A stretch of 64,000 nucleotides of DNA from Parietaria judaica. Lineage: Eukaryota > Streptophyta > Magnoliopsida > Rosales > Urticaceae. Each line of letters begins with the position of its first letter. The stretch's first letter is position 1. Positions 1-10,857 of this stretch are shown here, piece by piece. Location: positions 20,940,420 through 21,004,419 of the forward strand of contig OX940865.1 in NCBI GenBank assembly GCA_954871525.1, in the 5' to 3' direction. The notes under the pieces were generated by a model that made no database searches, was not told where the DNA came from, and saw only the letters and a list, made by a program, of their open reading frames with translations. The translations under genes and the position numbers were made by a program.

Positions 1-789
1 CGTTGGATATCCCACGAAATCTTTAACCGAATAACCCAATCTTCCCTTCTTTCTCGCGATCTCGAATGAATATCTTTTAATACGAATAGGCTTTCTCGAA
101 GAGCTTTCTCCGATGAGCTTCCTTTCTCGCGATGAGGTGTTGGGCTGGCTTGGTCGGATGATGACTTTCCATGGGCTTCGCTTGTTGGGCCTTATTTCTT
201 CTGCTCCTTGATGGGCCTGAACTACTTAGGCAGTCGTTCCCTTGTTTTTACGTCGTTTACTTCATAAACGACAAAGGGTAGTGTTAGGGAAAGATTTGAC
301 AAAATCTGACCTTAACAAAACCCAAAAAGAACTAATAATAACATGAAGAATACGAGGGCATTCATTTCTAGAAGCTCTCCACATTGTTATTTGTTCCCAT
401 CTCAATCTAAATTGACCCCATATATACATAGCTTTAGTGTACTAATTATGTGGCTCTTTTTAACAACTAGCGAACTGAGTTAATTGCACCAGGGTACTAT
501 AGAATAAAAAAATAAAAAATAAAAAAAGACAAATGAGACAAATGATATTTTGTGACTCAGGGTTTTAAAAAAATGCTCAAATTTATTTTTAGTAATCAAA
601 ATCACCAATTAATTGAAATATGGACCAATATATTCCTTCTTTTTTTTATGTGTGGAGAAGTTAATTATTTGAATTAATTAAATAAAAATAAAAGTCTTTC
701 CTTAAATGTAGCTAAATACAATAACTGTAATCATTCCTTAATTACTTTCAAATATTTTCTCTCTATTAATCCTTATTCGAACGAATTGG
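1..789. other. Gene-less AT-rich spacer at left edge
   Basis: No supportable coding region. Bases 1-290 are less AT-rich, with repeated CTTTCTCGCGAT-like words and TGGGCC/GGGCCT words. They could be the end of a retroelement or a promoter belonging to a gene left of the window. The rest is AT-rich with poly-A tracts near 505-530. Confidence 0.5.
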
Positions 790-1232
790 TAGTTTTTATT
801 CGCCATTTTTTTAATTGTAATTTAAATTACGAATCTATAATTGTAAATCACTATACCTGTATTTGTAATTTAAGTTACAAATTTATAATGGTAAGTTACG
901 AGTTTATACATGTAATTGTATTTGTAATTTAAGTTACGAATTTATAATATTAAATCACTATACATGTGATTGTAATTTAAGTTACGAATTTGTAATTTGA
1001 GCTGCAAATTTATAATAGTAAATCACTATAAGTGGAATTGTAATTTAAGTTACGGATTTGTAAATCGTATAGACTAGAGTTATATTAACTAATGTATAAT
1101 CATGTTTTAAACTTGTATTCGATGTTAAGTTATGAATGTATTCATGTAATTGTAATTGTAATTTAAATTACGAATTTATATAGTAAATCGCTATACTTAT
1201 AATTGTAATTTAAGTTACGAATTTGTAAATCG
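790..1232. repeat. Degenerate tandem repeat rich in GTAATTTAAGTTACGAATTT
   Basis: A motif of about 20 bp, TGTAATTTAAGTTACGAATT, recurs at least seven times with small changes. It alternates with ATAGTAAATCACTATAC and AAATCGTA-AGACTAGAG words, giving irregular higher-order units of roughly 60-100 bp. No ORF. A related but more scrambled TTACGTAATT-rich tract lies at 5080-5400, on the other side of the first glycosyltransferase gene. It looks like a minor satellite or the subterminal repeats of a decayed DNA transposon; the class cannot be fixed by eye. Confidence 0.7.
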
Positions 1233-1990
1233 TAAAGACTAGAGAGATAAAAAAAAAGTAAAACAATCGGGGAGAAAAATAATGAATAGTAAAAAAAATC
1301 CATACCAATTAATGCATATCATTTTAAATTATTTTATTTTAAAAAAAATAACATAATATTGTAATTAAAAGGTGAAAGTTGTCAAAAACAATTATAGGAA
1401 AAATAATTTTGAAATTAAAATATAATAATTTTAATAATTAAACAAAAATTAATATTTATAACTAAGGGTATAATATAGTCCATATAAAATTATTAGTGGG
1501 TATAAATTAGTTTTATAAAAGTACGGACATTTCTCTTAAAATTTAAGTGATTTTTGGGCATTTGGTGAGTTCTCTATTCAAAAAATAATCTCAAAAGTAT
1601 TTCTCCGTCGAATTGAAATAATTGAAATATCTCGAGAAAATTTCAGGTGTTGTAGATGAGAGTCAAGCGCTGCTATTATTTTCGTGAGACGGAGAGAGAG
1701 CTCCGGGAAGCTACGAGCATCTCTCGGTTCAATCCCAGTCGGTGAGGCGGAGAAACAACAAAGACATATAAGTATTTTTACCCCGTAAAAGTTATCCGTT
1801 CATCAACCCTATATTATATATGCCTTATCTTTTGCCTTGAGTTGTGGGCTTATTTATATGCTAATAATTAAAATGTTTTTTTCAAGCACAGTTTATAAAC
1901 TCAAATTCTTACATCTAAAATTGACGCTTTGAATATCATAAACGTATAACTTTTAGGGAAACCGGGGCCAAAATACTTATATTATCTTTG

Positions 1991-2121
1991 GGGTTAGTAA
2001 ACGAAATGCCCATTTTGTGTCAAACTTTTTTAAAAACTACCAATTGTGTGCATTTTTTACGCTCACAAATGAGCATTTTTTAAGAAGTTTGACATAAAAT
2101 GAGCATTTCATGCAATTTTCA
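1991..2121. mobile_element. Short MITE, same family as 48712-48841
   Basis: An inverted repeat of about 130 bp. The left arm reads GAAATGCCCATTTTGTGTCAAA and the right arm is its near-complement (TTTGACATAAAATGAGCATTTC), separated by about 50 bp. The arms match those of the element at 48712. No clean target-site duplication was seen here, so the exact ends are taken by analogy. Confidence 0.65.
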
Positions 2122-3456
2122 TATGATATATAGCGTGGTCCAGGAAAGGACACTATATACGTTTGTTGAATTATTTTCTATCTTTGCGATTCGATTCAAT
2201 CTATTGTTGTCGTTTAACATAAGTTTTTTCTCATAGTTTCGTAGTTGACACTGAATCGCTATTGAGATCTGACGTGAAAATTGATCGATTTATGTTGTAA
2301 TTTAATCTGTGTAGCTGTGTCTTTATTAATTAGATGTACTTCTGTGGCACAAAGGAGAAGGAAAAAAATGTGTCCGTTTGAAGACTGTAGCCGACAAACT
2401 TTGTTAATATTCTAGTGGATTTAGATTTGCAAACGGCAGCGGACGTACTTCTTACACTGGAAAGTGGAAACTATGTTTTTTTAATGTCAAATTTCAATTT
2501 CGTCTCTTGCCAATTACGTTTTCATAATCGAAAATTGATCATAGAGATCATTAGGGGTGTACAAAATAACCGATAACTGAATTTTAAATCCGTAACCGAA
2601 AATTATTCAGTTTAAAATAATTGTAACCGTATTGCTTTGTAACCGGTTTCAATATTAACTTTTTATGTAAATATTTTATAATTAAATTAAATAGGGTTAC
2701 TTCTCTCTTCAATCAAACTTCTCCTCGACTTCTTGGATGAATTATAATTATTGTACTTTTTGGATTTATGTTTTGGATAAGTATGTTTCTTTTTAGATTG
2801 GGTTGTTTTATTTGCGATTTATTTTGGACCGATGTGTGTTATTGCTGCGATCTAATGTGTCGAATGCTACTTATAAATAAAAAACAGGTTAAGGTTATTA
2901 AACAGGTTAATCAAATTTTGATAACCGGAAATTAGGTTAACCGGACAAGTTAACCGGTTTTAAAAACAGGTTAAGGTTATTAAAACATGACTAACAGGAA
3001 TTAGGTTAAGGATACCAAACAGTGAAAGATAAACAAGTTAACCGAGCGGTTGCAGCCTAGAGATTATTATAATACAACTAAGTAATCTATCTTTATATTC
3101 GAATCGTCAATCTACATGCGAAATAAAAATACATATATGAATCTTGGAAATTTTAATTCTATGTGATAAATATTGGAATTTAGATCGCAAATGTAGTTGC
3201 GATTAAACTAGTGTAACCCATAAAGCCCTAAATTAATTTCTGATCATTAATCAAGATCATATCTTTATAGCAATATTTATGCGGATATAAACCTACCAAT
3301 ACTTGTTCAAAATCAATTCAAAATAACTCAAATATATTCTTTTTATTTAAACATCAGATATTTTCAAGGCTAAATTATTAAACAGAGAAAGTAGGCATAT
3401 CAAATTTTGGTAAGAAAAAAAAAAAACCATTAATGTGTCACAAAAGCTTGCCAAAC
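2122..3456. other. Spacer with hAT-like fragment
   Basis: No gene. At about 2552 the sequence TTAGGGGTGTACAAAATAACCG resembles the start of a plant hAT element. It is followed at 2640-3060 by many AACCGG/AGGTTAA words like hAT subterminal repeats. No matching right end (CACCCCTA) was found, so it is treated as a decayed fragment. The last bases before the glycosyltransferase stop would be its 3' UTR. Confidence 0.4.
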
Positions 3457-4872
3457 TTATCTATTGATATGAGCAATGAAAGCATCCATCTCCTTCCAAG
3501 AAGCCCCGCTCTCTGCCACCGAATCACGGGTGGCACGGCCGAGCTCTGCCGCCCTCCTTCTCATCTCCATCCCATCCATCAGCCGCCCGATCGCCTCTTC
3601 CACGTCATCCGAGGTCAACACCTCGTCCCGGCGGCTCCACTCCCTCACGACCGTCCCGACCCCGAGTACCTCCGTCACCAAAACTGCGTTCGTAGGCTGA
3701 TCGCAATGCATCGGCCACGCCCCGATGGGCACCCCCGAGGCTATGCTCTCCAGACATGAGTTCCACCCGCAGTGGCTCACGAACCCGCCCGTCGCGGGGT
3801 GCCCCAAAATCTCCGTTTGGGGCGCCCACTCCCTCACCACAAAGTCTACCCCTCTCACCCTCTCCTCAAACCCTAATGGAAGCTCAATCTCCCTCACGCC
3901 TTGAGTGTCGAACACGTCTGCTTTGTCCGCTTCTCTCAAAACCCAGATGAATTTCCATCCGCTTTTCTCCAAACCTAATGCAAGCTCTCTGATCTGCTCG
4001 TTGGAGAATGTTGTCGTTGTCCCGAAACACACGTAAACAACGGAGTTCGGAGTCTGTTTATCGAGCCAGTCCAGGCACGCGTGTCTCCGATCGTTGCTCG
4101 AAGTTGACTGAACCGGTTTCGTTAACGGTCCGATCACCCAGTTCTTCTTATTACTGGCTCCGAAAACCCTATCCAATGCGTCCATGTAGGGCTTTTCGAT
4201 CGCGTGGCTCGTGTTGAAAATATAGCCGGAGCTCAGCTTATCGAATTCAGATTGTGAAGCGAGAAACTCAAACACTTCATCGGGGAAACAACCTTCAAGA
4301 GACGGGACATTTTCGGGGACAAAGGTGTCTGGAAAAACGACGTTGTTTCCCATCACATCCCGGCAGAACATGAAGATGGAGAAGGCTGATGCGACCTGAA
4401 AGCTGAACGACTCGGCGTTTGGCACACCGGCAGAGTCTTGTGCCACGTGAGCCATGAGGATGTCGTGGATGACGACGAGACGTTTCGTCTCGGACGAGAG
4501 TTGGTGGAGCAGCGCCGCCACATGGCTTCGGAGTTGGCACGTGGCGTGGAAGGACGGGATGGTGTGAGCCGGGAAGTTTTGCGGAGAGGATGCCGAGGCA
4601 TCGGGGCTGAAGGCTGGGAGGTTAAGGATGTCATGGAAATGGAGGGTATCGGGGTTAGGGTGGTGGGCCCGGAGCTTGGCTTGGCGGTTGTGGGTGGCAG
4701 CGCCGACGAAGTGGACGGGAATGGCGGCTCGGGATGCGAGGACCGCGGCGAGTTGTAGGAGCTGGTTGAGGTGGCCTTGAGCTGGGAAGGGGATGATGAC
4801 AACCACTGCATCATGCGGTGGTTTCATGAGGTTTTCTTGACGAGGGTTTTGGCTTTCTGGACTGGAAGACAT
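3457..4872 (-). CDS. UDP-glycosyltransferase, zeatin O-glucosyltransferase-like (UGT93 type), copy 1
   Basis: Intronless gene for a 471-residue family-1 glycosyltransferase, the usual length. Such enzymes move a sugar from a UDP-sugar to a small acceptor in the cytosol; close relatives O-glucosylate or O-xylosylate the side-chain hydroxyl of zeatin, which reversibly stores cytokinin. The N-terminal PFPAQGHLNQLL motif carries the likely catalytic His34, and VVIHDIL carries the likely partner Asp137. The 44-residue PSPG sugar-donor box runs from Trp349 to Gln392 (HCGWNSCLES inside); the final Gln is typical of UDP-glucose or UDP-xylose users. A second ATG at residue 16 is possible. It is the most diverged of the three local copies. 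Family assignment is firm; zeatin as substrate is inferred. Confidence 0.93.
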   Translation of the reverse strand: MSSSPESQNPRQENLMKPPHDAVVVIIPFPAQGHLNQLLQLAAVLASRAAIPVHFVGAATHNRQAKLRAHHPNPDTLHFHDILNLPAFSPDASASSPQNFPAHTIPSFHATCQLRSHVAALLHQLSSETKRLVVIHDILMAHVAQDSAGVPNAESFSFQVASAFSIFMFCRDVMGNNVVFPDTFVPENVPSLEGCFPDEVFEFLASQSEFDKLSSGYIFNTSHAIEKPYMDALDRVFGASNKKNWVIGPLTKPVQSTSSNDRRHACLDWLDKQTPNSVVYVCFGTTTTFSNEQIRELALGLEKSGWKFIWVLREADKADVFDTQGVREIELPLGFEERVRGVDFVVREWAPQTEILGHPATGGFVSHCGWNSCLESIASGVPIGAWPMHCDQPTNAVLVTEVLGVGTVVREWSRRDEVLTSDDVEEAIGRLMDGMEMRRRAAELGRATRDSVAESGASWKEMDAFIAHINR

Positions 4873-4918
4873 ATTTCGGTAATTTGGAAAATATGTTTGA
4901 TTATTCAGATGCCATGTA

Positions 4919-4925
4919 TTTTATA
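4919..4925 (-). promoter_or_regulatory. TATA box of UGT copy 1
   Basis: TATAAAA on the minus strand, 47 bp upstream of the first ATG of the glycosyltransferase. With a TATA-to-start distance of about 30 bp this leaves a leader of only about 15-20 nt, so the second in-frame ATG may also be used. Confidence 0.4.
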
Positions 4926-5079
4926 TGGTAGTTGGACAAATACTGATAAAAGTTTTAAATTATCATTAAAATAAATTTCATGAAATGTTCAAAAATTTAT
5001 TTCTGCCCATTAACGATTCTCTTTTTGGATCAAATTAACCCTTGTGATTTGTGAATTCTACCATCAATTTGTATTTAAA

Positions 5080-5400
5080 AGTTTTTAGTTACGTTATTGT
5101 AACTTTTAATTACATTTTCGTAACTATAATGACATTATTGTAATTAAAATTACGTAATTACTAACATTATATTTACGTAATTTTAATTTTTTTTACGTAA
5201 CTACTATTATTATTTTGTAATTAAAATTGCACTTTAATTAGTTGTAATTTAACTGGATTCTAATACGTAATTTTCCTAATTATAATTACACATTTGTCAT
5301 TACAATTATTACACATACAGCTTCAACGTCAATCTAAGTACTTAATTAAAATTATTGTTTCGTAATTATATATGTAGTTACGAATAATCTAATAGATTCC
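5080..5400. repeat. TTACGTAATT-rich degenerate repeat
   Basis: Words such as GTAATTAAAATTACGTAATT and TTTTAGTTACGTTATTGTAA recur on both strands, giving many small overlapping palindromes. Composition and words resemble the tandem tract at 790-1232. No coding potential. Confidence 0.5.
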
Positions 5401-5745
5401 TTAGTTATTTAATTGGTGTTTTCTTTACTATGAAATTAATAAGATCGAGATACAGATCGGATGAGGGATTTTTGTAGAGATCTTTGCTATTGATTTGATT
5501 TTTCAGCTATTAAAGATTTTTTTACGTATTAATTGGTTATTTTAAACCACTTTATTCAATTAATCCTATTTAATAGGTAGTCTGACACATTAATTAGTAA
5601 TCAGTTTATTCCATTAATCCTAACTAATAGGAAGACTAATCAATAAATTCTTTTACAATTACTAATTAAAAATTTGTAACGTAAATGATGAAGGAATATT
5701 ATATTTGTCCACAATCCAATTTAATTGATAGTTTTAAATACTATA

Positions 5746-6599
5746 TGTTGGTGTACAAATTCGTCATTTTTTAATATGACATAAAGTGTTAATGTTGTGA
5801 ATTAATTAAATTTACAAACCATGATAAAAAGCTTTAAAGAAACAAATTGGTATTCGTAAAAGCCCAATTGAGAAGCCCAATGAGATTCTCAAATCAGCTC
5901 AAAACCAACGGATACAGGCTACTCGGCCCAATGAGTTCAAAGGCCCAATATCCATTCGACAGCAATCCAGAAAGACGAGGGTAGAGTCGTCATATTCTCT
6001 ACCCGGCATCCCATTTTGAATTCAGACGGAAGACCAGGAGCACGGAGTCAAGCCTCCAACGGGCGTAATTCAAACACGACGACGAGAACGAAGTCATGGG
6101 ACACGTGTAGCAAGGTCGTCCATTCAACCCGATCAGCACGGAGAGAAGACCCCTTGATTCCTGGAAGACCAACGGGGATAATTGAAGCCTATAAATATCA
6201 AGGTCAAGCTCAGATCAACACACACGCATACTTGCAACCTCGAGAGAATACACTGAAGAGATTCTACCCGGCATTCTTGTCCATTTGAGATCTTGTCGTA
6301 TTCTTTCTCTCCTTCTCTATTCTTTTCCATTCTTAGACGTGATCTAGCTGCCTGTAGCTATTCGTCCATGTTCATTGTCGCAATAAACTAACAGAGGAAG
6401 TAGTCAACTACCGCCTTGGGACGAACCTCTATAAAAAATTCCTCGTCTCATTTATATCGCTTATATTCATATATATATATCGTGAGTGAATCGTGAGCTT
6501 GCAACGTGAGAGATCGAATTCCACCAAATTGTTCTATTCAAAAATATCATACACTCACAAATCACACTTGACTGATTGAGGTGGGAAACCACATCAACA
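5746..6599 (+). mobile_element. Solo LTR of a retrotransposon
   Basis: An 854-bp segment that starts TGTTGG and ends CCACATCAACA (perfect TGTTG...CAACA termini). It is flanked by an exact 5-bp duplication CTATA at 5741-5745 and 6600-6604. It is richer in GC than its surroundings. Internal promoter features fit an LTR: TATAAATA at 6190-6197 and AATAAA at 6382-6387, giving U3, R and U5 in that order on the plus strand. No primer-binding site, polypurine tract or gag/pol remains follow either end, so this is a recombined solo LTR. Superfamily is not determinable; length and style suit Ty3/gypsy. Confidence 0.85.
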
Positions 6600-6604
6600 C
6601 TATA

Positions 6605-7956
6605 CATGGCTATTCTTTTGAAAATGTTTGATCAAAATGGATATTTAATTAATAGTGCCGACGAATATTTAAGTTCTTTTTATAGTGAAAAAAATATGAA
6701 AATTTGGTACTAATAGTAGCTCCGTGCAATTTCATTTATTATTTAAAAAACGTTAGTAAAAGTAGGAACCGTGTAATTAAATAAATCATAAAATTACATT
6801 AAAACTAAAATAAAATATTATATAAATGTGACATATGTCGTTTTACAGATATTGAATATCAATATAAATTCAGTGAAATTATTATTTTCAAAACATGGAT
6901 ACGTGTGTATAATGTATATATAGAAATCAAATAGGATTGTTTCATCATGGTATAAAATTTGGGGAAATCAAATTTGTATGGTTGTATTTTAATCCTTGAG
7001 ATTAATTACTCATTTATTTCTCTTGGTTGGTAACGTGTCAGTGTCAGTGTCAGTGTGGAATTTTTGGAGAGCAGTGCATGCACCTTTCTCTCTTGTTGTG
7101 CCAAAATCTTATCTTGATGACCAAGAGATCTACTTTGATGTGTCGGTGTGAATATATTATATTATAATGTTTTCCACTTAATAACCATGCCTTTGTAATA
7201 ATATTCGTATAATGACTTTGTATTTTTGTAATGATATTCATTTAATGACTTTGTATTTATATATACATATATAAATGTATATATATAAAGTAGAATTTAT
7301 AATTAGGTCCTAATTGTGTAGCCATTCAATATACTAATATCTAAATTGGACTATACTAAAGATAAATAACAAAGGGAAGATAAAATAAGATAAAGTTATA
7401 AATTAGGTTTTGGATCTCGGAACCGTGTATAAAACTTAAAAGGTTACTTTTATCAGGCTAAATTTATATTAGTATTTTTTTTAAATATACCATTTGTATT
7501 TCAATTGATTTTCTATGTATACTTCTAGAATTGACTAGGCACAATCGAATATTGCTTTCGAAAAATATTTACAAAGACATCCATTGATATAAACGGCGGC
7601 ACTCGGTGTAAAGGTAAAATCATAGATTCCGTCCGTTTTCGGTTCTTAGACGCTAAAATATTGCTTAGCGTAAATATAAACTTATCAATATCCGAAGTAT
7701 AAATATACTAAAACAATTTCAATTTCAAGAGAACATGTTTGGATTTATAAGAAAAGCAAGTTCATTAAAACCACCCATGCACGTTTCTCTCTTATTTTCT
7801 CTAGAAGACAAAAAACAAAATAGAACTTTTGGTGCAAAGTATAAAGCACTATATTAAATTAAAAGTGACAAGAAAAATATATTAACCTAATATATTAGCA
7901 AAGAAAACCTTAATTTCAATCTTTTCTAAACTTCAACACACATAATGCATGGAGCT
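6605..7956. other. Spacer between solo LTR and UGT copy 2
   Basis: AT-rich, no gene. GTCAGT is repeated three times near 7038-7055. The 150 bp before 7957 would be the 3' UTR of the minus-strand glycosyltransferase; its last part (CTTCAACACACAT...) is shared with copy 3. Confidence 0.5.
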
Positions 7957-9351
7957 TCAGCGAGTGATATGAGCAACGAAAGAATCCAACACTAACCGGG
8001 AAACTCCGCCTTCTTCGGTGCATTTCCGCAGCTCGACGCCCAACTCGTCGGCTCTCTTCTTCACCTCGTCGCCTTCCTCGGAGTTCATCAGCCTCCTAAC
8101 TACCGCGGCGATCTCCGACGAACTCACCACCTCGTTTCTCTTCGCCCACTCTCGCGCCGGCAAACCGGCCTTGACAATATCCGTCACAAGTGCAGCGTTG
8201 ATGGGCTGGTCCCAGTTCACCGGCCACGTCAATAGGGGCACGCCGAGGCTCAAGCTTTCCAGGCACGAGTTCCACCCGCAGTGGCTCAAGAACCCGCCGG
8301 TCGAGGAGTGCCCCAGAATCTCCAGCTGGGGCGCCCACTCCCTCAACACCATCCCCGTCCCGCTTTCCTTTACTCTCTCCTCGAACCCTGACGGAAGTTG
8401 CGACGTGCTCGAAACCCTACCTCCGAGAGAATCGTCGTCGAAATCTTCAGCGTCGATCAGAACCCAGATGAACTTCGTCCCGCTTCGCTCCAACCCTATG
8501 GCCAGCTCTCTGAGCTGCTCTTCTTCTATAAGTGTTGATGTTCCAAAACAAACATACAACACTGAGCTCATGTCTTGTTTGTCAAGCCACTCTAAGCATT
8601 GCTTTCCTTGTTTGAAAGAGCTTGAGGGTTTCTCGTTGACTTTGACCATTGCCATCCTCTGCAAAGGCCCAATCGCCCAAAGCTTGAAGCTCTGGTCAAC
8701 GATCTCTCTCTCTTTCTCCAGAAGCAAGTCAACGAAATCCCTCTCCACCACTCTGCTAGTGTTGTGAAGCTGCCCAGAAGTTCCGTTAGTCTTCAAGAAC
8801 TCATACTGACGACGGAGAAAAGTGTCGAACTCGGCCGAATAGCACCCTTCGGCGGACAGAATGGCGCCGCTCTCCATTTTCTCTCCCGTACCGGACAGGA
8901 TATAGGAAAGGCAAGACGCAGTGGAGATGCAGTGGAAAGCGTACGTTTCCGAGTTCAAATGCGAGAGCGAGTCCTGTACGGCCGAGCTCGTGAGCGTGTC
9001 GTGGACGACGACCACCCGTCTCGAATCAGCCGACAGCGAGGCGACGAGGCCGGCGACATGTGGGCGGAGGTTCTCGACGTAGGCGCCAAGATTCGAAGTG
9101 ACGGTCGGGCTTGTCGGGTTCGGAAGGTCGTGGAACCGGACGGCACTGCAGTTAGGGTATGGTGCATGCATGGCGCGAGACTTGACTCTCTCGTTGTGGA
9201 AAGACGAGGCCAGGAAGTGCACGGAGATTGAGCGGTGGTTGTCATCGTTGTAAGAAGAAATGATGTGAGAGAGTTGAAAGAGCTGATTGAAATGGCTGTG
9301 CGATACGAAAGGAACGAACAACACTGCGATGTCGCTGTTGCTTGACGCCAT
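7957..9351 (-). CDS. UDP-glycosyltransferase, zeatin O-glucosyl/xylosyltransferase-like (UGT93 type), copy 2
   Basis: Intronless, 464 residues. The start MASSNSDIAVLF aligns with the family N-terminus. In place of QGHLNQ it has HSHFNQ, keeping the likely catalytic His20; Asp118 lies in VVVHDTL. The PSPG box spans residues 339-382 and ends in Gln. It is a close duplicate of copy 3, with shared leader, 3' UTR and upstream DNA. Relative to copy 3 and to the family it lacks about 20 residues after PNP (near residue 79), in the acceptor-side N-terminal domain. No stop or frameshift is present, so it is probably functional, though acceptor choice may differ. Zeatin as substrate is inferred from family only. 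Confidence 0.93.
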   Translation of the reverse strand: MASSNSDIAVLFVPFVSHSHFNQLFQLSHIISSYNDDNHRSISVHFLASSFHNERVKSRAMHAPYPNCSAVRFHDLPNPTSPTVTSNLGAYVENLRPHVAGLVASLSADSRRVVVVHDTLTSSAVQDSLSHLNSETYAFHCISTASCLSYILSGTGEKMESGAILSAEGCYSAEFDTFLRRQYEFLKTNGTSGQLHNTSRVVERDFVDLLLEKEREIVDQSFKLWAIGPLQRMAMVKVNEKPSSSFKQGKQCLEWLDKQDMSSVLYVCFGTSTLIEEEQLRELAIGLERSGTKFIWVLIDAEDFDDDSLGGRVSSTSQLPSGFEERVKESGTGMVLREWAPQLEILGHSSTGGFLSHCGWNSCLESLSLGVPLLTWPVNWDQPINAALVTDIVKAGLPAREWAKRNEVVSSSEIAAVVRRLMNSEEGDEVKKRADELGVELRKCTEEGGVSRLVLDSFVAHITR

Positions 9352-9385
9352 TGATGAGCTTAAGAAAGAGAGAAATGTATAGCTA

Positions 9386-9392
9386 GTTTATA
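9386..9392 (-). promoter_or_regulatory. TATA-like element of UGT copy 2
   Basis: TATAAAC on the minus strand 35-41 bp upstream of the ATG, next to a leader segment (CTAGCTATACATTTCTC on the minus strand) that is conserved in copy 3. Confidence 0.35.
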
Positions 9393-9419
9393 CTATTTAT
9401 GGTTCCATTAATCACCATT

Positions 9420-10440
9420 ATTCTTGAGACCTCCAAAATTAATTTATTTATTTAGGCTAATTTACGCAAATATCCTCAAAATATTGCAATTTTATCCATA
9501 AACTAGTCGATTACTTTGTGGGTGCATATTTTATAATGTAATCCATTTTAATATACAGTAGTTAGGGAAATTTGACTGAGATTGAGATGGCTTTGGGAAA
9601 TGTATTTGATATGAGGTGTGGTATTATATTAATACGGCAATAATACCCATAAAAATATTTAAGATATAATTAATTATGCTGATGGTATTCAAGTTTTTTA
9701 TGATGAAAAAGTATTTAAGTTAATTAAAATAGTAGTTTGTTCAAATTCTTATAAAAAACATTATAACCTCCAAACAATTTTATGTTAGTTTTAATTGATT
9801 TTTATATTGGATTTTTTATTATAAAAAAATTGACAGAAATAATATTTCACTTAAAAAAAACTATGTACAGTGCAGTTGACCATAAATTAGACGGTTTTAT
9901 CGTTTTTATCATTATTATTCCACATATATAAACAAAGGTATACACACTGTCTTTTCACCATAGGATTGAGCACTAAATTGGTGGTCCCTATGAAAATTTA
10001 AAATGATTAACTTGGTTTACAATTTTCGTTAGACCAGATCTTAAGCATCATTATTTATCATGTTATATTTTCTTCTCATCTTAAATATAATATACGTATA
10101 CTTTTTTTAAATAATTAATTATTGCTATTCTAGATAAAAGAGAGTTGACAAATTAGGCAGCTTCCCTTAGTTATATTTTGCTCTAATGCAAAACATGAGT
10201 TCTTCTTAATCTTAGAATATTAACTTGCTAATATCTTATATATATATCCATGATATCATCAATTGATAGGTATTGCATGCGTACCTATCTGAAAAATGTG
10301 ACATATCTGCTCGCATTATATAATATTATTATATATACAAATATACAATATAATATATCCATCGTGTGAAATGAAAGTTGAAGTTTCAAACTAATCATTA
10401 TTGAGAATGTAATATTTTTTTAGAGATTTAGCATTATTTT
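9420..10440. repeat. Upstream part of duplicated UGT segment (unit A)
   Basis: The DNA upstream of copy 2 matches that upstream of copy 3 in the same order. GGTGGTCCCTATGAAAAT near 9980 pairs with ATAGTGGTCCCTATCGAAAA near 14287. GAGTTGACAAATTAGGCAGC near 10142 pairs with GAGTTGACAAATTTGAAAAC near 14463. CATTATTTATCATGTTATAT near 10048 pairs with a match near 14358. So the duplication carried about 1 kb or more of promoter-side DNA. No gene here. Confidence 0.7.
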
Positions 10441-10699
10441 AGAGCTCAAAATATTGTACACGGCTCCCAATCTTGTCATAAATTGATTCCAGTGGCCCGG
10501 ACCGGTTTTAGTAAAATATCGATAACTAGGACACCGGAACATCCTTATTTCTAGTTTGAGAACTGGGATAGGACCAGATCAATGCTTAAAATTTTTAGAT
10601 CTTTGTCCCGGTCTCGATTTTTTATATATCAAGAGATATAAACACGGCCTCAAAGAGGGATCAAAACTTCTAATATTTTTTTCTTCATATTTTTAATAT

Positions 10700-10857
10700 A
10701 TTTGGATCCAGATCAAAACCTCGTCGCAACATGTTGCCACGGCTTAACCGTGACAACAAATTAGCCACGACATGTCTTGGCAATAGCTTGTTGCGACGAG
10801 GTTTTAACATATAGCAACGACAAATATCGTAGTTATAGGGTTGTTTTCTGGTAGTGG
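10700..10857. mobile_element. Terminal part of a CACTA-like DNA transposon with hairpin
   Basis: AAAACCTCGTCGCAACATGTTGCCA at 10718-10742 is inverted at about 10783-10806 (TGGCAATAGCTTGTTGCGACGAGGTTTT), making an imperfect stem of about 25 bp. Further CAACGAC/TCGTAG subterminal words follow. The segment ends GGTTGTTTTCTGGTAGTG at 10839-10856, which on the minus strand reads CACTACCAGAAAAC, the usual start of a plant CACTA element. A second CACTACTAGAAGAAG lies on the plus strand at about 10931. The other end was not found. It sits inside an interval of about 800 bp that unit B of the duplication lacks. Confidence 0.5.

Noticed and set aside
1655..1765. Possible tRNA or SINE (CTCGGTTCAATCCCAGTCGG)
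   Set aside because: Only a B-box-like word is present; no A box at proper spacing and no cloverleaf.
8018..8767. 249-codon plus-strand ORF opposite glycosyltransferase copy 2
   Set aside because: It is the antisense shadow of a real gene; the same shadow occurs opposite copy 3 (11607-12359), as expected from duplicated coding sequence, and the product is Ser-rich with no domain.
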